A stretch of DNA of 41,914 nucleotides from an uncultured Pseudomonadota bacterium (GTDB taxonomy: Bacteria; Pseudomonadota; Gammaproteobacteria; Burkholderiales; Burkholderiaceae), in assembly GCA_946480245.1 (NCBI GenBank), contig CAMLIZ010000026.1, forward strand, positions 1 to 41,914, read 5' to 3'. Under the pieces are notes generated by a model. The model ran no database searches, was not told where the DNA came from, and saw nothing but the letters and a program-made list of their open reading frames with translations. Below are positions 17,300-25,111 of the stretch, piece by piece. The translations under genes and the position numbers were made by a program. How positions within the stretch are numbered: position 1 is the stretch's first letter; every line of letters starts with the position of its first letter.

Positions 17300-17955
17300 G
17301 CAGGCTTGGCTTCGACGCGGTCGTGTTCGACCTCGATGGCGTCATCACCGACACCGCGCACTTTCACTTCCTCGCGTGGCGCGAGCTCGCGCAGTCGCTC
17401 GGCCTGCCGTTCGATGAGGCGTTCAACGAGCGTCTCAAGGGCATCGACCGCATGGGCTCGCTGGCCTTGATCCTCGCGCAAGGCGAACGCCGCTACACCG
17501 CTGAGGAGCAGGCCGCACTGGCGGCGCGCAAGAACGCGCGCTACCAGCAGCTGATCGAGGCGATGACGGCCGCGCACCTGCTGCCCGGCGCGCTGGATGC
17601 GCTGCTCGCGGTGCGCGAGGCCGGGCTCGGCATCGGGCTGGCGTCGGTGAGCAAGAACGCCGCCACGGTGCTGCAGCGGCTGGGCATCACCGAGCACTTC
17701 GACGTGGTGGTGGACGCCGCGCGCATCGCGCGCAGCAAGCCCGACCCGGAGATCTTTCTCACCGCCGCCCAGGGGCTGGGCGTGGCGCCAGCGCGCTGCA
17801 TCGGCGTGGAGGATGCAGTGGCCGGCGTGCAGGCGATCAAGGCCGCCGGCATGTATGCGGTGGGTGTCGGTGACCCGGGCGTGCTGAAGCAGGCCGACGA
17901 CGTGATCGCCGGCCTGCAGGAGTTCAGGCTGCAGCGCTACGTGCGCAACGCCTGA
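17296..17955 (+). CDS. pgmB: Beta-phosphoglucomutase (HAD superfamily)
   Basis: This 219-residue HAD enzyme converts beta-glucose 1-phosphate, made by the GH65 phosphorylase, to glucose 6-phosphate. The catalytic pair is D12/D14 in VVFDLDGVITD, the cap region follows, and then come SVSKNA (motif II), SKPDPEIF with the motif III lysine, and IGVEDAVAGVQAIKAAG (motif IV). The KGIDRMGSL segment is typical of PgmB. The start overlaps the GH65 stop by four bases (ATGA), so the two enzymes are probably made together. Its stop codon directly abuts the stop of the convergent small heat-shock gene, leaving no room for a separate terminator. Confidence 0.94.
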   Translation: MSRLGFDAVVFDLDGVITDTAHFHFLAWRELAQSLGLPFDEAFNERLKGIDRMGSLALILAQGERRYTAEEQAALAARKNARYQQLIEAMTAAHLLPGALDALLAVREAGLGIGLASVSKNAATVLQRLGITEHFDVVVDAARIARSKPDPEIFLTAAQGLGVAPARCIGVEDAVAGVQAIKAAGMYAVGVGDPGVLKQADDVIAGLQEFRLQRYVRNA

Positions 17956-18369
17956 TCACGCCGCCTGCACCGTGATGCGGCGCGGCTGCGCATGCGCGTG
18001 CTTCGGGATGCGCAGGTTCAGCACGCCGTCCTTCAGGTTGGCCTCGATGCGGCCGGTGTCCAGCTCGCGGCTCAAGGTGAAGGCACGCCGGTAGCGGCCC
18101 AGGCGCACCTCGGCATAGACCGGCTGCAGGCGCTCGGGCGTGGCGGGCGCGATCGGTGCCTCGATCTGCAGGGTGTCGCCTTCGACCTTCAGCTCGAGCT
18201 GCTCTCTGGGCACGCCGGGCAGGTCGGCCAGCAGCGTGATGCCGGTGTCGTCCTCGAACACGTCCACGCGCGGCAGCAGCGCGCGCTCGCGCTCTGCGGG
18301 GCGCTGCTGCACCTGGCCTTGCGCCTGCGGCGCGGCGTTGGCGGTCTGCAATTGCTGACGATCGCTCAT
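17956..18369 (-). CDS. Small heat-shock protein 2 (Hsp20/alpha-crystallin)
   Basis: This 137-residue holdase chaperone is the second of two tandem genes. I choose ATG 18369 because AAGGAGG lies just upstream at about 18376-18382. An ATG at 18384 overlapping the previous stop is possible, but it would place that ribosome site within the coding region. A glutamine-rich N-terminal arm (about 1-35) precedes the alpha-crystallin domain. That domain starts PRVDVFEDDTGITLLADLPGV and ends with LKDGVLNLRIPKH, the conserved G-x-L strand. The C-terminal ITVQ is an IXI/V-like tail. It likely forms mixed oligomers with the upstream sHsp. Confidence 0.92.
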   Translation of the reverse strand: MSDRQQLQTANAAPQAQGQVQQRPAERERALLPRVDVFEDDTGITLLADLPGVPREQLELKVEGDTLQIEAPIAPATPERLQPVYAEVRLGRYRRAFTLSRELDTGRIEANLKDGVLNLRIPKHAHAQPRRITVQAA

Positions 18370-18380
18370 GACGTCCTCCT

Positions 18381-18845
18381 TCATTGGATCGCGATGCGGC
18401 GCGGCTGCGCCGATTCACGGCGCGCGATGCTGATCTGCAGCACGCCGTCGCGGTAGCTTGCATTCACGTGCGTCGGATCCACGTCGTCCGGCAGCGCGAT
18501 GGTGCGCACGAAGCTGCCGTAGGCCCGCTCCTGGCTGTGCACCACGAACTTGCGCTCGCGCGCCTCCTGCTGCGTGGGCAGCGGCGATGCGCGCTCGCCC
18601 TTGATCGTGAGCACGCCGCGGTCCACCGTGACGTCGACCTTGCTGGGGTCGAGCCCGGGTGCGAACGCGTAGATCTCCAGGCTGCCGTCGGCGTTGCCCA
18701 CGTTCACCGCGGGAAACGTGCCGGGCGCGACCGAGCGGATGCTGGTGGGCAGGCCGGCGGAGCCGAACACGTCGTCCAGTTCGCGGCGCAGGCGGTCGAA
18801 CTCGCCGAACACGCCGCCGGGATAGGTCAACATCGAATCGAACAT
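18381..18845 (-). CDS. Small heat-shock protein 1 (Hsp20/alpha-crystallin)
   Basis: This 154-residue sHsp is the first gene of the heat-shock pair. ATG 18845 is preceded by AGGAGG with six bases spacing. The N-terminal arm includes FGEFDRLRRELDDVFG, common in Burkholderiales Hsp20 proteins. The crystallin domain spans about 45-140: FPAVNVGNADGSLEIYAFAPGLDPSKVDV, then SYRDGVLQISIARRE. The C-terminal RRIAIQ supplies the IXI motif that docks on neighbouring subunits. It acts as an ATP-independent holdase in the cytoplasm. A sigma-32-type promoter lies upstream at 18901-18929. Confidence 0.94.
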   Translation of the reverse strand: MFDSMLTYPGGVFGEFDRLRRELDDVFGSAGLPTSIRSVAPGTFPAVNVGNADGSLEIYAFAPGLDPSKVDVTVDRGVLTIKGERASPLPTQQEARERKFVVHSQERAYGSFVRTIALPDDVDPTHVNASYRDGVLQISIARRESAQPRRIAIQ

Positions 18846-18900
18846 GGCTGTCCTCCTGTATGCCGTGGCGGCGGCCGATGCGGCCTGCCGCCTGTACGCG

Positions 18901-18929
18901 AGATAGGGTCGTCTCGCGCCGGCTTCAAG
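18901..18929 (-). promoter_or_regulatory. Sigma-32 (RpoH) type heat-shock promoter
   Basis: On minus the sequence reads CTTGAAG, 14 bases, CCCTATCT. The heat-shock consensus is CTTGAAA, 13-15 bases, CCCATNT, so both boxes and the spacing fit well. The predicted start near 18893 gives a leader of about 48 bases before the first sHsp gene. The match sits exactly in the intergenic space before two Hsp20 genes. Confidence 0.75.
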
Positions 18930-18944
18930 AGGCAGCGTGTTGCG

Positions 18945-19847
18945 CTACTTCAAGGCGGCAGCGGCACGGGCGGGCAGCCGCGGCTTCACGAGGCCGGTGA
19001 CCAGCGAGGTGCCGATCAGGATCACGACGCAGCCGATCACCATCGCCAGCGTGACCGACTCGTGCAGGAACAGCGCACCCCACAGCACCGCGAACGCCGG
19101 GATCAGGAAGGTCACCGAGATCGCGTTGGCCGGCCCCACGTGGGCGATGAGGCGGAAGTACAGCACGTAGGCCGCGCCGGTGCACAGCAGCGCCAGGCCC
19201 ACCGCCGCCGCCCAGGACGACGTGCTGGGCATCTGAGCCGGCCAGAACCACAAGCCGGGCAGCAGCAGCGCGAGCGCCGACGCCAGCTGGCTGCCGGCGG
19301 CCAGCGCCATCGGCGGCACGCCGGTGAGGCGCTTCTTCGTGAAGCTGGCCGAGAAGCCATACAGCAAGGTGGCCAGCAGGCAGGCCAACACGGCCCAGCC
19401 GGTGCTCTCCGCCCCCGGCTTGAAGCTGGCCTTCTCCCAGGCCAGGCCCAGCACGCCGGCAAAGCCGATCGCGAGCCCGAGCACGCGCCAGCCGTTGAGC
19501 CGGTCCTTCAGCCAGAACCAGGCGAACACCGCGCCCCACAGCGGCGTGGTGGCATTGAAGATCGACGACAGGCCGGCGCTGATCGACAGCGCCGCATAGC
19601 TGAAGCAGAGGAACGGGATCGCGGAGTTCGTGAGCCCGACCAGGAAGATCGGCTTCCAGTGGCGGCGCAGGGCGGGCCACTCGCCGCGCAGCGCCAGCAC
19701 CGGCATCAGGAACAGGCTGGCGCCCACCACGCGCACGGCGGCCAGCGCCACCGGCCCGAACTCGGCCGCGCCCAGGCGCATGAACAGGAACGACGCGCCC
19801 CAGATGGCGGCCAGCACGAACAGCTCGGTGAGATCGCGTTGCTTCAT
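18945..19847 (-). CDS. EamA/DMT-family transporter
   Basis: This 300-residue inner-membrane protein has ten predicted helices in two EamA repeats. The first repeat opens LTELFVLAAIWGASFLFMRLG and contains SIFNATTPLWGAVFAWF. The second contains ALLCTGAAYVLYFRLIAHVGPANAISVTFLIPAFAVLWG, the classic EamA pattern. It is likely an exporter of metabolites or amino acids, but the substrate is unknown. ATG 19847 overlaps the ogt stop by four bases, so it is the third gene of the alkylation-repair operon, an unusual partner. Confidence 0.92.
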   Translation of the reverse strand: MKQRDLTELFVLAAIWGASFLFMRLGAAEFGPVALAAVRVVGASLFLMPVLALRGEWPALRRHWKPIFLVGLTNSAIPFLCFSYAALSISAGLSSIFNATTPLWGAVFAWFWLKDRLNGWRVLGLAIGFAGVLGLAWEKASFKPGAESTGWAVLACLLATLLYGFSASFTKKRLTGVPPMALAAGSQLASALALLLPGLWFWPAQMPSTSSWAAAVGLALLCTGAAYVLYFRLIAHVGPANAISVTFLIPAFAVLWGALFLHESVTLAMVIGCVVILIGTSLVTGLVKPRLPARAAAALK

Positions 19848-20416
19848 GGCGTGACTGTAGTGAGCCGCCGGGCAGCGGTGGGCGGCACGGCGCCGTGATG
19901 TTTTGGCAAGCGCTCTTGCGTGGCGTTCATCAGTGCGCCTTCGATCTGCAGCAGCGCCGCCTTGCGCTGCAGGCCGCCGGCATAGCCGGTGAGGCGGCCG
20001 TCGCTGCCCAGCACGCGGTGGCACGGCACGATCACCGACACCGGGTTGCGACCGACGGCGGCGCCCACGGCACGCACCGCGCGCACCGAATCCACGCGCT
20101 GTGCCAGTTGCGCATACGTGCAGGTGCTGCCGGGCTCTATGCGCAGCAGCGCGCGCCACACGGCGCGTTGGAACGGCGTGCCGTGCAGATCCAGCGGCAC
20201 GGCGAAGCGCGCGATGCCGTACGTGAAGAAGCGCTGCAGTTCGTTGAGCGCCTGCCCGATCCAGCGCTGGGCCGGATCCAGCGGTGCGCGCAGCTCGCCC
20301 GGATGGTGTTTCTGCGCGTCGAACCATGCGCCGGCCAGGCCGGCCTCGGTGGCGGCCAGCGTGATCCAGCCCAATGGCGATTCCCAGCGCGCCTGCGCGA
20401 CCAAGGGTGCGTTCAT
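19844..20416 (-). CDS. ogt: Methylated-DNA-protein cysteine methyltransferase
   Basis: This 190-residue suicide enzyme removes methyl groups from O6-methylguanine or O4-methylthymine in DNA. The active-site motif is VIVPCHRVLG (C132). It is preceded by the helix-turn-helix arginine finger region CTYAQLAQRVDSVRAVRAVGAAVGRNP and followed by LTGYAGGLQRKAALLQIEG. A non-conserved tail of about 25 residues follows. It begins at ATG 20416, overlapping the stop of the Ada/AlkA gene by four bases. It supplies the activity that E. coli Ada carries in its C-terminal domain, which the neighbouring protein lacks. Confidence 0.95.
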   Translation of the reverse strand: MNAPLVAQARWESPLGWITLAATEAGLAGAWFDAQKHHPGELRAPLDPAQRWIGQALNELQRFFTYGIARFAVPLDLHGTPFQRAVWRALLRIEPGSTCTYAQLAQRVDSVRAVRAVGAAVGRNPVSVIVPCHRVLGSDGRLTGYAGGLQRKAALLQIEGALMNATQERLPKHHGAVPPTAARRLTTVTP

Positions 20417-21870
20417 GTTCCGGTCTCCAATGTTTGCCACAGCCGCATCACGGCATACGCGCGCCACGGGCGCCAGGCCTCGGCTTGCTCGCGCACCTGC
20501 GCCACGTCGCGCGTGCCCAGCGCGTTGAGCACCCCGATGTCGGTGGCGGGAAACGCATCGGGCCAGGCCAGCGCGCGCATCGCGATCAGTTGCACGGTCC
20601 ATTCGCCAATGCCCGGCAGCGCATGCAAGGCCTCGATCGTGGCGGCCATGGGCGCGCCGCGGTGCAGCTGGATCGCGCCTTCGTGCACGGCGCACGCCAG
20701 CGCCTGCAGCGCGCGCACGCGCTGGCGCACGATGCCCAGCGTGCCGATGGCCTCGGGGTCGGCCGCCGCGATGGCCGCGGCCGACGGGAAGCCGCGGGTC
20801 AGCTCGGCAAAGGGCGTTCGCACCGGTGCGCCGAAGCGGTTGACCAGGCGCTGCACCAGCGTGCGCGCCGCGGCCACCGTGACCTGCTGGCCGAGGATCA
20901 CGCGCGCGGCGATCTCGAAGCCGTCGAAGCCGTTGGGCACGCGCAGGCCCGGCAGCGCAGGGCAGGGCAGCGCGGGCCCGAGCACAGGGTCGATCAGCGC
21001 CGGGTCGGCGTCCAGGTCCAGCCCCTGGCGCACGCGCTGCAGCACGCTGCCGGCCAGGGGCGCCAGGGCCGGCGCGAGGCGCAGCACCACCTCGTGGCGT
21101 GCGGGTTCGAAGCGCGCGGCGAACCAGCCGTGCACCGGCGTGTCGCCGTGCGGCAGGCTCAGCGTGCGGCGCAGCTCGAGGCCCTGCACCTGCTCGACGC
21201 CGGAGATGCAGCGCTGCGCAAAGAAGCGCAGCACGCCGGCCACGTCGTACGGCGGCCGGTAGCCCAGGCGCAAGGTCAGCGCGTCGGTGCTGGGCCGTGC
21301 CTCCACCCGCGCCTTGCGCAAGGCGCTGGGATTGAGCCGGTAGCGCTCGACAAACGCGGCATTGAAGCGGCGCAGGCTGGCAAAGCCGCTGGCCAGCGCC
21401 ACCTGCGTCACCGGCAGGTCGGTGTCGGTGAGCAGCTGCTTGGCCAGCAGCAGGCGCTGCGTGTTGCAGTAGTCGATCGGCGATACGCCATGCGCCTGGC
21501 CGAAGATGCGGCGCAGGTGGCGGTCGGTCACGCCCAGCTGCGCGGCCACCGCGGGCAGCGCCAGCGCGGTGCCGTGGCGCGCCGCCGCTTCGAGCATACG
21601 TGCCGCGTGCTGCGCCAGCACCTGCGACGAATCCATCAGCGACAGCCCCGGCGCCAGCTCGGGCCGGCAGCGCAGGCAGGGGCGGAAGCCGTCGCACTCG
21701 GCGCTGGCGGCATTGGCGAAGAAGCGGCAGTTCTCGCGTCGCGGTGTGCGCACCCGGCACACCGGGCGGCAGTAGATGCCAGTGGAGGTGACGCCCACGA
21801 ACAGCCGGCCGTCGAAGCGCGCGTCGCGTGCTTTCAGGGCCAGGTAGGCGGCGTCGGGGTGCAGGGTCAC
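20413..21870 (-). CDS. Ada N-terminal/AraC/AlkA fusion: methyl sensor and 3-methyladenine DNA glycosylase
   Basis: This 485-residue three-part protein (GTG 21870 start; ATG 21954 is an alternative that adds 28 residues without family similarity) repairs alkylated DNA. Residues 1-75 are the Ada metal-binding domain, with C34, C38, C65 and C68 spaced exactly as Ada C38/C42/C69/C72. C34 is thus the likely methylphosphotriester acceptor. Residues about 80-180 are an AraC helix-turn-helix pair (VTDRHLRRIFGQAHGVSP; PVTQVALASGFASLRRFNAAF). Residues about 195-485 are an AlkA glycosylase with the helix-hairpin-helix LPGIGEWTVQLIAMRAL and catalytic D444 in FPATDIGVLNAL. It probably senses methylation and activates its own operon. 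No ribosome site is evident. Confidence 0.93.
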   Translation of the reverse strand: MTLHPDAAYLALKARDARFDGRLFVGVTSTGIYCRPVCRVRTPRRENCRFFANAASAECDGFRPCLRCRPELAPGLSLMDSSQVLAQHAARMLEAAARHGTALALPAVAAQLGVTDRHLRRIFGQAHGVSPIDYCNTQRLLLAKQLLTDTDLPVTQVALASGFASLRRFNAAFVERYRLNPSALRKARVEARPSTDALTLRLGYRPPYDVAGVLRFFAQRCISGVEQVQGLELRRTLSLPHGDTPVHGWFAARFEPARHEVVLRLAPALAPLAGSVLQRVRQGLDLDADPALIDPVLGPALPCPALPGLRVPNGFDGFEIAARVILGQQVTVAAARTLVQRLVNRFGAPVRTPFAELTRGFPSAAAIAAADPEAIGTLGIVRQRVRALQALACAVHEGAIQLHRGAPMAATIEALHALPGIGEWTVQLIAMRALAWPDAFPATDIGVLNALGTRDVAQVREQAEAWRPWRAYAVMRLWQTLETGT

Positions 21871-22044
21871 GGGGCCGATGATAGGCAGTGCGGGCGCCGG
21901 GACTCGCCGTTTTCGGACACGTGCCTGGGCATCGGGCTTGCCCTGATCTGCCATCGCGGGCGGCGCGGTTCGGGCTACAGTCGCCCGGCCCACGAGGCCT
22001 TTGGTTCTGCCCGGTCCTCGCGTCCCTCTCACAACGAACGCACG

Positions 22045-23445
22045 ATGAAGACACTTCCCCTGCTGCTCGCCGTCGCGGGCTGCGCCGGTGCGCTTGCGGC
22101 CCCGCTGCCGCCGCACTCGGCAGCATCAGCCGCCGCGCCGGCGCTCAAGATCGCTCCCTTTGCCTACAGCGAGCGCAAGCTTGCCAACGGCCTGCAGGTG
22201 ATCGCGCTGGAAGACCATGCCAGCCCCACGGTGAGCATCCAGGTCTGGTACCACGTGGGCTCGAAGGACGATCCGCCCGGACGCTCCGGCTTTGCGCACC
22301 TGTTCGAACACATGATGTTCAAGCGCACCAAGTTCATGAAGGCGGAGCAGCTCGACCGCATGACCGAGGACGTGGGCGGCAACAACAACGCGTTCACCGC
22401 CGACGACGTCACTGCTTACCACGAGGTGGTGCCATCGAACCACCTCGAGCCGCTGCTGTGGGCCGAGGCCGAGCGCATGGCCCACCTCGACGTGGACGAA
22501 GCCAACTTCAAGTCCGAGCGCGCCGTGGTGGAGGAGGAGTACCGGCAGCGCATCCTGGCGCAACCGTACGGCCGCTTCTTCAACCAGATTCCGGCGGCGG
22601 CCTACCTGGTGCATCCGTACAAGCGCCCGGGCATCGGCAGCATCCAGGATCTGGAGGCCTCGACGCTGGCCAATGTGGTCGCCTTCCACGACACCTACTA
22701 CCGCCCGGACAACGCCACGCTGGTGGTGGCCGGTGACTTCGAGCCGAAGCAACTGCAGGCCTGGGTGGACAAGTACTTCGGCCCGGTGGCGCACCCTGAC
22801 ACGCCGATCCCGCGCGTCACCGCGCAGGAGCCGCGCTGGCCGCGTGACCGCAGCGCACGCGCCGACGGGCCGCAGGTGCCGTTGCCCGGCGTGGCGCTGA
22901 TCTGGCAGGCGCCGCCGATCGCCGGCCCCGACACCGCGGCACTCAAGGTGCTGGCCGGCGTGCTGTCGGCCGGCGAGTCGTCGCGCCTGAACCAGTCGCT
23001 GGTGTACCGCCAGCAGATCGCGGCGCAGGCCGGCTTCGACGCCGACCTGCGCATGGGCCCGGGGCTGCTGATCGCCTATGCCATCGGCGCCGGCGGCAAG
23101 TCGATCGACAAGGTGGCCCAGGCGCTCGATGCGGAGGTGCGCCGCCTGGCCGACAAGCCGGTGCCGGCCGACGAGCTGGCCAAGGTGAAGACGCAGCTGT
23201 TGACGGCAGCGCTGGTCGAGCGCCAGACGCCGCATGGCGAGGCCTCCGCGCTGGCGGAAGCCGCCGTGTTGTACGGCAGCAGCGCACGCGCCAACACGAT
23301 GCTCGACGACCTGCAGCGTGTGACCGCTGCGGACGTGCAGCGCGTGGTCAAGCGCTACGTCACCGGCGCGCACCATGTGCGCCTGACCTACGTGCAGCAG
23401 GCCCAGGCCGACAAGCCCGTCACCAAACAAGGAGGTGCGTCGTGA
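22045..23445 (+). CDS. Secreted M16 zinc peptidase (catalytic partner)
   Basis: This 466-residue M16B (pitrilysin-type) peptidase is probably periplasmic. The signal peptide covers about residues 1-18 (MKTLPLLLAVAGCAGALA). The inverted zinc motif HLFEH is at residues 85-89, with the distal zinc-ligand glutamate in VVEEEY (163-165, about 76 residues later as expected). The second M16 half (from about 200) includes YYRPDNATLVVAGDF. M16B enzymes usually work as heterodimers with a non-catalytic subunit, here the next gene, which overlaps by four bases. The 174-base gap upstream, shared divergently with the Ada/AlkA gene, shows no promoter or ribosome site I would assign. Confidence 0.93.
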   Translation: MKTLPLLLAVAGCAGALAAPLPPHSAASAAAPALKIAPFAYSERKLANGLQVIALEDHASPTVSIQVWYHVGSKDDPPGRSGFAHLFEHMMFKRTKFMKAEQLDRMTEDVGGNNNAFTADDVTAYHEVVPSNHLEPLLWAEAERMAHLDVDEANFKSERAVVEEEYRQRILAQPYGRFFNQIPAAAYLVHPYKRPGIGSIQDLEASTLANVVAFHDTYYRPDNATLVVAGDFEPKQLQAWVDKYFGPVAHPDTPIPRVTAQEPRWPRDRSARADGPQVPLPGVALIWQAPPIAGPDTAALKVLAGVLSAGESSRLNQSLVYRQQIAAQAGFDADLRMGPGLLIAYAIGAGGKSIDKVAQALDAEVRRLADKPVPADELAKVKTQLLTAALVERQTPHGEASALAEAAVLYGSSARANTMLDDLQRVTAADVQRVVKRYVTGAHHVRLTYVQQAQADKPVTKQGGAS

Positions 23446-24920
23446 TCGTGCCGATGCCCAAGCTCGGGCTGCGCGCGCTGGCCGCGCTGGCCGCCGCGGC
23501 CGCCGTCACCCTGGGCCATGCCCAGCCCTATGAAACCCCGCCGCCGCCCGCCGCACCCCGGCCGCTGCAGATTGCCACGCCGGCCGAGGCGCGGCTGCCC
23601 AACGGCCTGCGCGTGATCGTGGCCGAACGGCGCGGCGTGCCGCTGGTGAGCACGCGCCTGCTGGTGCTGGCCGGTGCCGAGACCGACCCTGCGCAGCGAG
23701 CCGGCCTGGCCTCGATGACGGCCGGCCTGCTCACGCGCGGCACGCGCGCGCACGGCGCGCCTGTCCTGGCCACCATGGCCGAGGCGCTGGGCGGCTCGCT
23801 CGAAAGCGGCGCCGGCTGGAACGAGACGAGCGTGGGCATCACGGTCACGTCGCCCAAGCTGTCGCAGGCGCTTGCGCTGGTGGCCGAGGTGGCACTGCAG
23901 CCCACGTTCGCGCCCGAGGAGATCGAGCGCTATCGCGCACAGGCGCTCGACGAGATGAAGGTGGCGTTCTCGCAGCCCGGCACCCTGGCCGGCCTGGCCG
24001 CGCAGCGTGCGGTGTACGGCGAGGGCGCCTACGGCCACCCGGCCAGCGGTACGCCGGCCTCGCTGCCGCGCGTGACCCGCGCCGACCTGCAGCAGCAGCA
24101 CGCGCGCTACTTCCGCCCCGACAACGCGGTGCTGGTGTTCGCCGGCGACATCGGGCTCGATGCCGCGGTGGCCTTGGCGAAGCAGCACTTCGGCGGCTGG
24201 AGCGCGCCTGCCGAGCCGCTGCCGGCGCCGATGGCACCGGCCGGCAAGCCGTGGCCGCGGTCCACCTGGGTGATCGACATGCCCGGTGCCGGCCAGGCCG
24301 GCGTGGCGCTGGCGATGCCTGCGGTGCCTTCGGGCTCGCCCGAGCGCTTCACCGGGATGGTGACGAACGCGGTGCTGGGCATGGGCTACTCGTCCCGGCT
24401 GAACGAGGAGATCCGCATCAAGCGCGGCCTGAGCTACGGCGCGCGCAGCGACTTCGACGCACGGCGCGAAGCCGGCGCCATGCGCGTGGCGGTGCAGACC
24501 AAGAACCCGTCAGCCGCCGAGGTGGTGGGCTTGATCGACACCGAGCTCGACCGGTTGATGAGCACGCCTGTGCCGGCCGATGAGCTGGAGGCGCGGCGCG
24601 CGTCGCTGATCGGCGGGTTCAGCCGCAGCCTGGAGACCACGCAAGGGCTGGCCGCCCAGGTGGCCGCGCTGGCGATCGATGGCCTGCCGATGGCCGACCT
24701 CACGCAGCGCATCGACAAGCTCAGCGCCGTGACCCCGAAGGACGTGCAGGCCTTCGCGGCCCAGCACTTCGGCGCCGACGCGCGGCGCACCGTGGTGGCC
24801 GGCGTGGCGGCCGAGTTCTTGCCGGCCCTGCAGCACGACAAGGCCAATGTCGTGACGCTGCCGCAGGCCGCGCTCGACCTCGAGGCGAGCGCACCGCCGG
24901 CCCAGACCTCCGGGCGCTGA
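23442..24920 (+). CDS. M16 peptidase family, non-catalytic partner subunit
   Basis: This 492-residue M16 homologue has GTG 23442 supported by GGAGG at 23431-23435. It overlaps the previous stop (GTGA). The signal peptide ends near residue 29 (GHAQ), and a proline-rich linker follows. The position of the zinc motif reads ASMTAGLL, so HxxEH is absent and the subunit cannot bind zinc there. The second half keeps the arginine/tyrosine motif RGLSYGARS (about R328/Y331) that completes the partner's active site. Together with the preceding gene it gives a standard M16B pair. The substrate is not known. Confidence 0.93.
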   Translation: MIVPMPKLGLRALAALAAAAAVTLGHAQPYETPPPPAAPRPLQIATPAEARLPNGLRVIVAERRGVPLVSTRLLVLAGAETDPAQRAGLASMTAGLLTRGTRAHGAPVLATMAEALGGSLESGAGWNETSVGITVTSPKLSQALALVAEVALQPTFAPEEIERYRAQALDEMKVAFSQPGTLAGLAAQRAVYGEGAYGHPASGTPASLPRVTRADLQQQHARYFRPDNAVLVFAGDIGLDAAVALAKQHFGGWSAPAEPLPAPMAPAGKPWPRSTWVIDMPGAGQAGVALAMPAVPSGSPERFTGMVTNAVLGMGYSSRLNEEIRIKRGLSYGARSDFDARREAGAMRVAVQTKNPSAAEVVGLIDTELDRLMSTPVPADELEARRASLIGGFSRSLETTQGLAAQVAALAIDGLPMADLTQRIDKLSAVTPKDVQAFAAQHFGADARRTVVAGVAAEFLPALQHDKANVVTLPQAALDLEASAPPAQTSGR

Positions 24921-24936
24921 AACGGAGTGTCGCGAT

Positions 24937-25053
24937 GTGCCGCCTGCGCCACCCGGTTGCCTTGTTTGCCGCAATCGCTGCCAGCCGCGTGGCAGCGTGA
25001 GGGTCGACGAAGTGCGGCGCTACCTGCAAAGCGGCGCGCCGCGCAAGCCTTGA
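24937..25053 (+). CDS. Possible 38-aa cysteine-containing small protein
   Basis: GTG 24937 opens a short frame after the M16 gene, with GGAG nine bases upstream. The product has CLVCRNRC at residues 8-15 and ends VRVDEVRRYLQSGAPRKP, which reads like genuine protein. It may be a small metal-binding protein or the remnant of a larger one. An overlapping 21-residue ATG frame (24935-25000) uses the same ribosome site and looks less protein-like. I do not recognise a family. This is the only content I see between the M16 pair and otsB other than the repeat at 25083. Confidence 0.3.
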   Translation: MPPAPPGCLVCRNRCQPRGSVRVDEVRRYLQSGAPRKP

Positions 25054-25082
25054 CCAAGCGCGTCCAGGGGTGCTCCTTGCGC

Positions 25083-25103
25083 CTTGGCACCTTAGTTGCC
25101 AAG
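25083..25103. repeat. Operator-like inverted repeat before otsB
   Basis: CTTGGCA, seven bases, TGCCAAG: a perfect seven-base inverted repeat over 21 bases, ending eight bases before the preferred otsB start. It could be an operator for the trehalose synthesis operon or an RNA hairpin at its ribosome-binding region. The centre is AT-rich compared with its surroundings. Confidence 0.4.
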
Positions 25104-25111
25104 CTGTCGGC

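Noticed and set aside
20374..22044. Plus-strand frame running from 20374 into the M16 gene
   Set aside because: It lies opposite the Ada/AlkA and Ogt genes. The peptidase has a good signal peptide starting at 22045.
23442..24920. Second M16 gene as a decayed peptidase
   Set aside because: Absence of HxxEH is normal for the partner subunit of M16B pairs. The frame is intact and the R/Y motif is present.
24935..25000. 21-residue ATG frame after the M16 gene
   Set aside because: It is very short, with no conserved-looking content. The overlapping GTG frame looks more protein-like.
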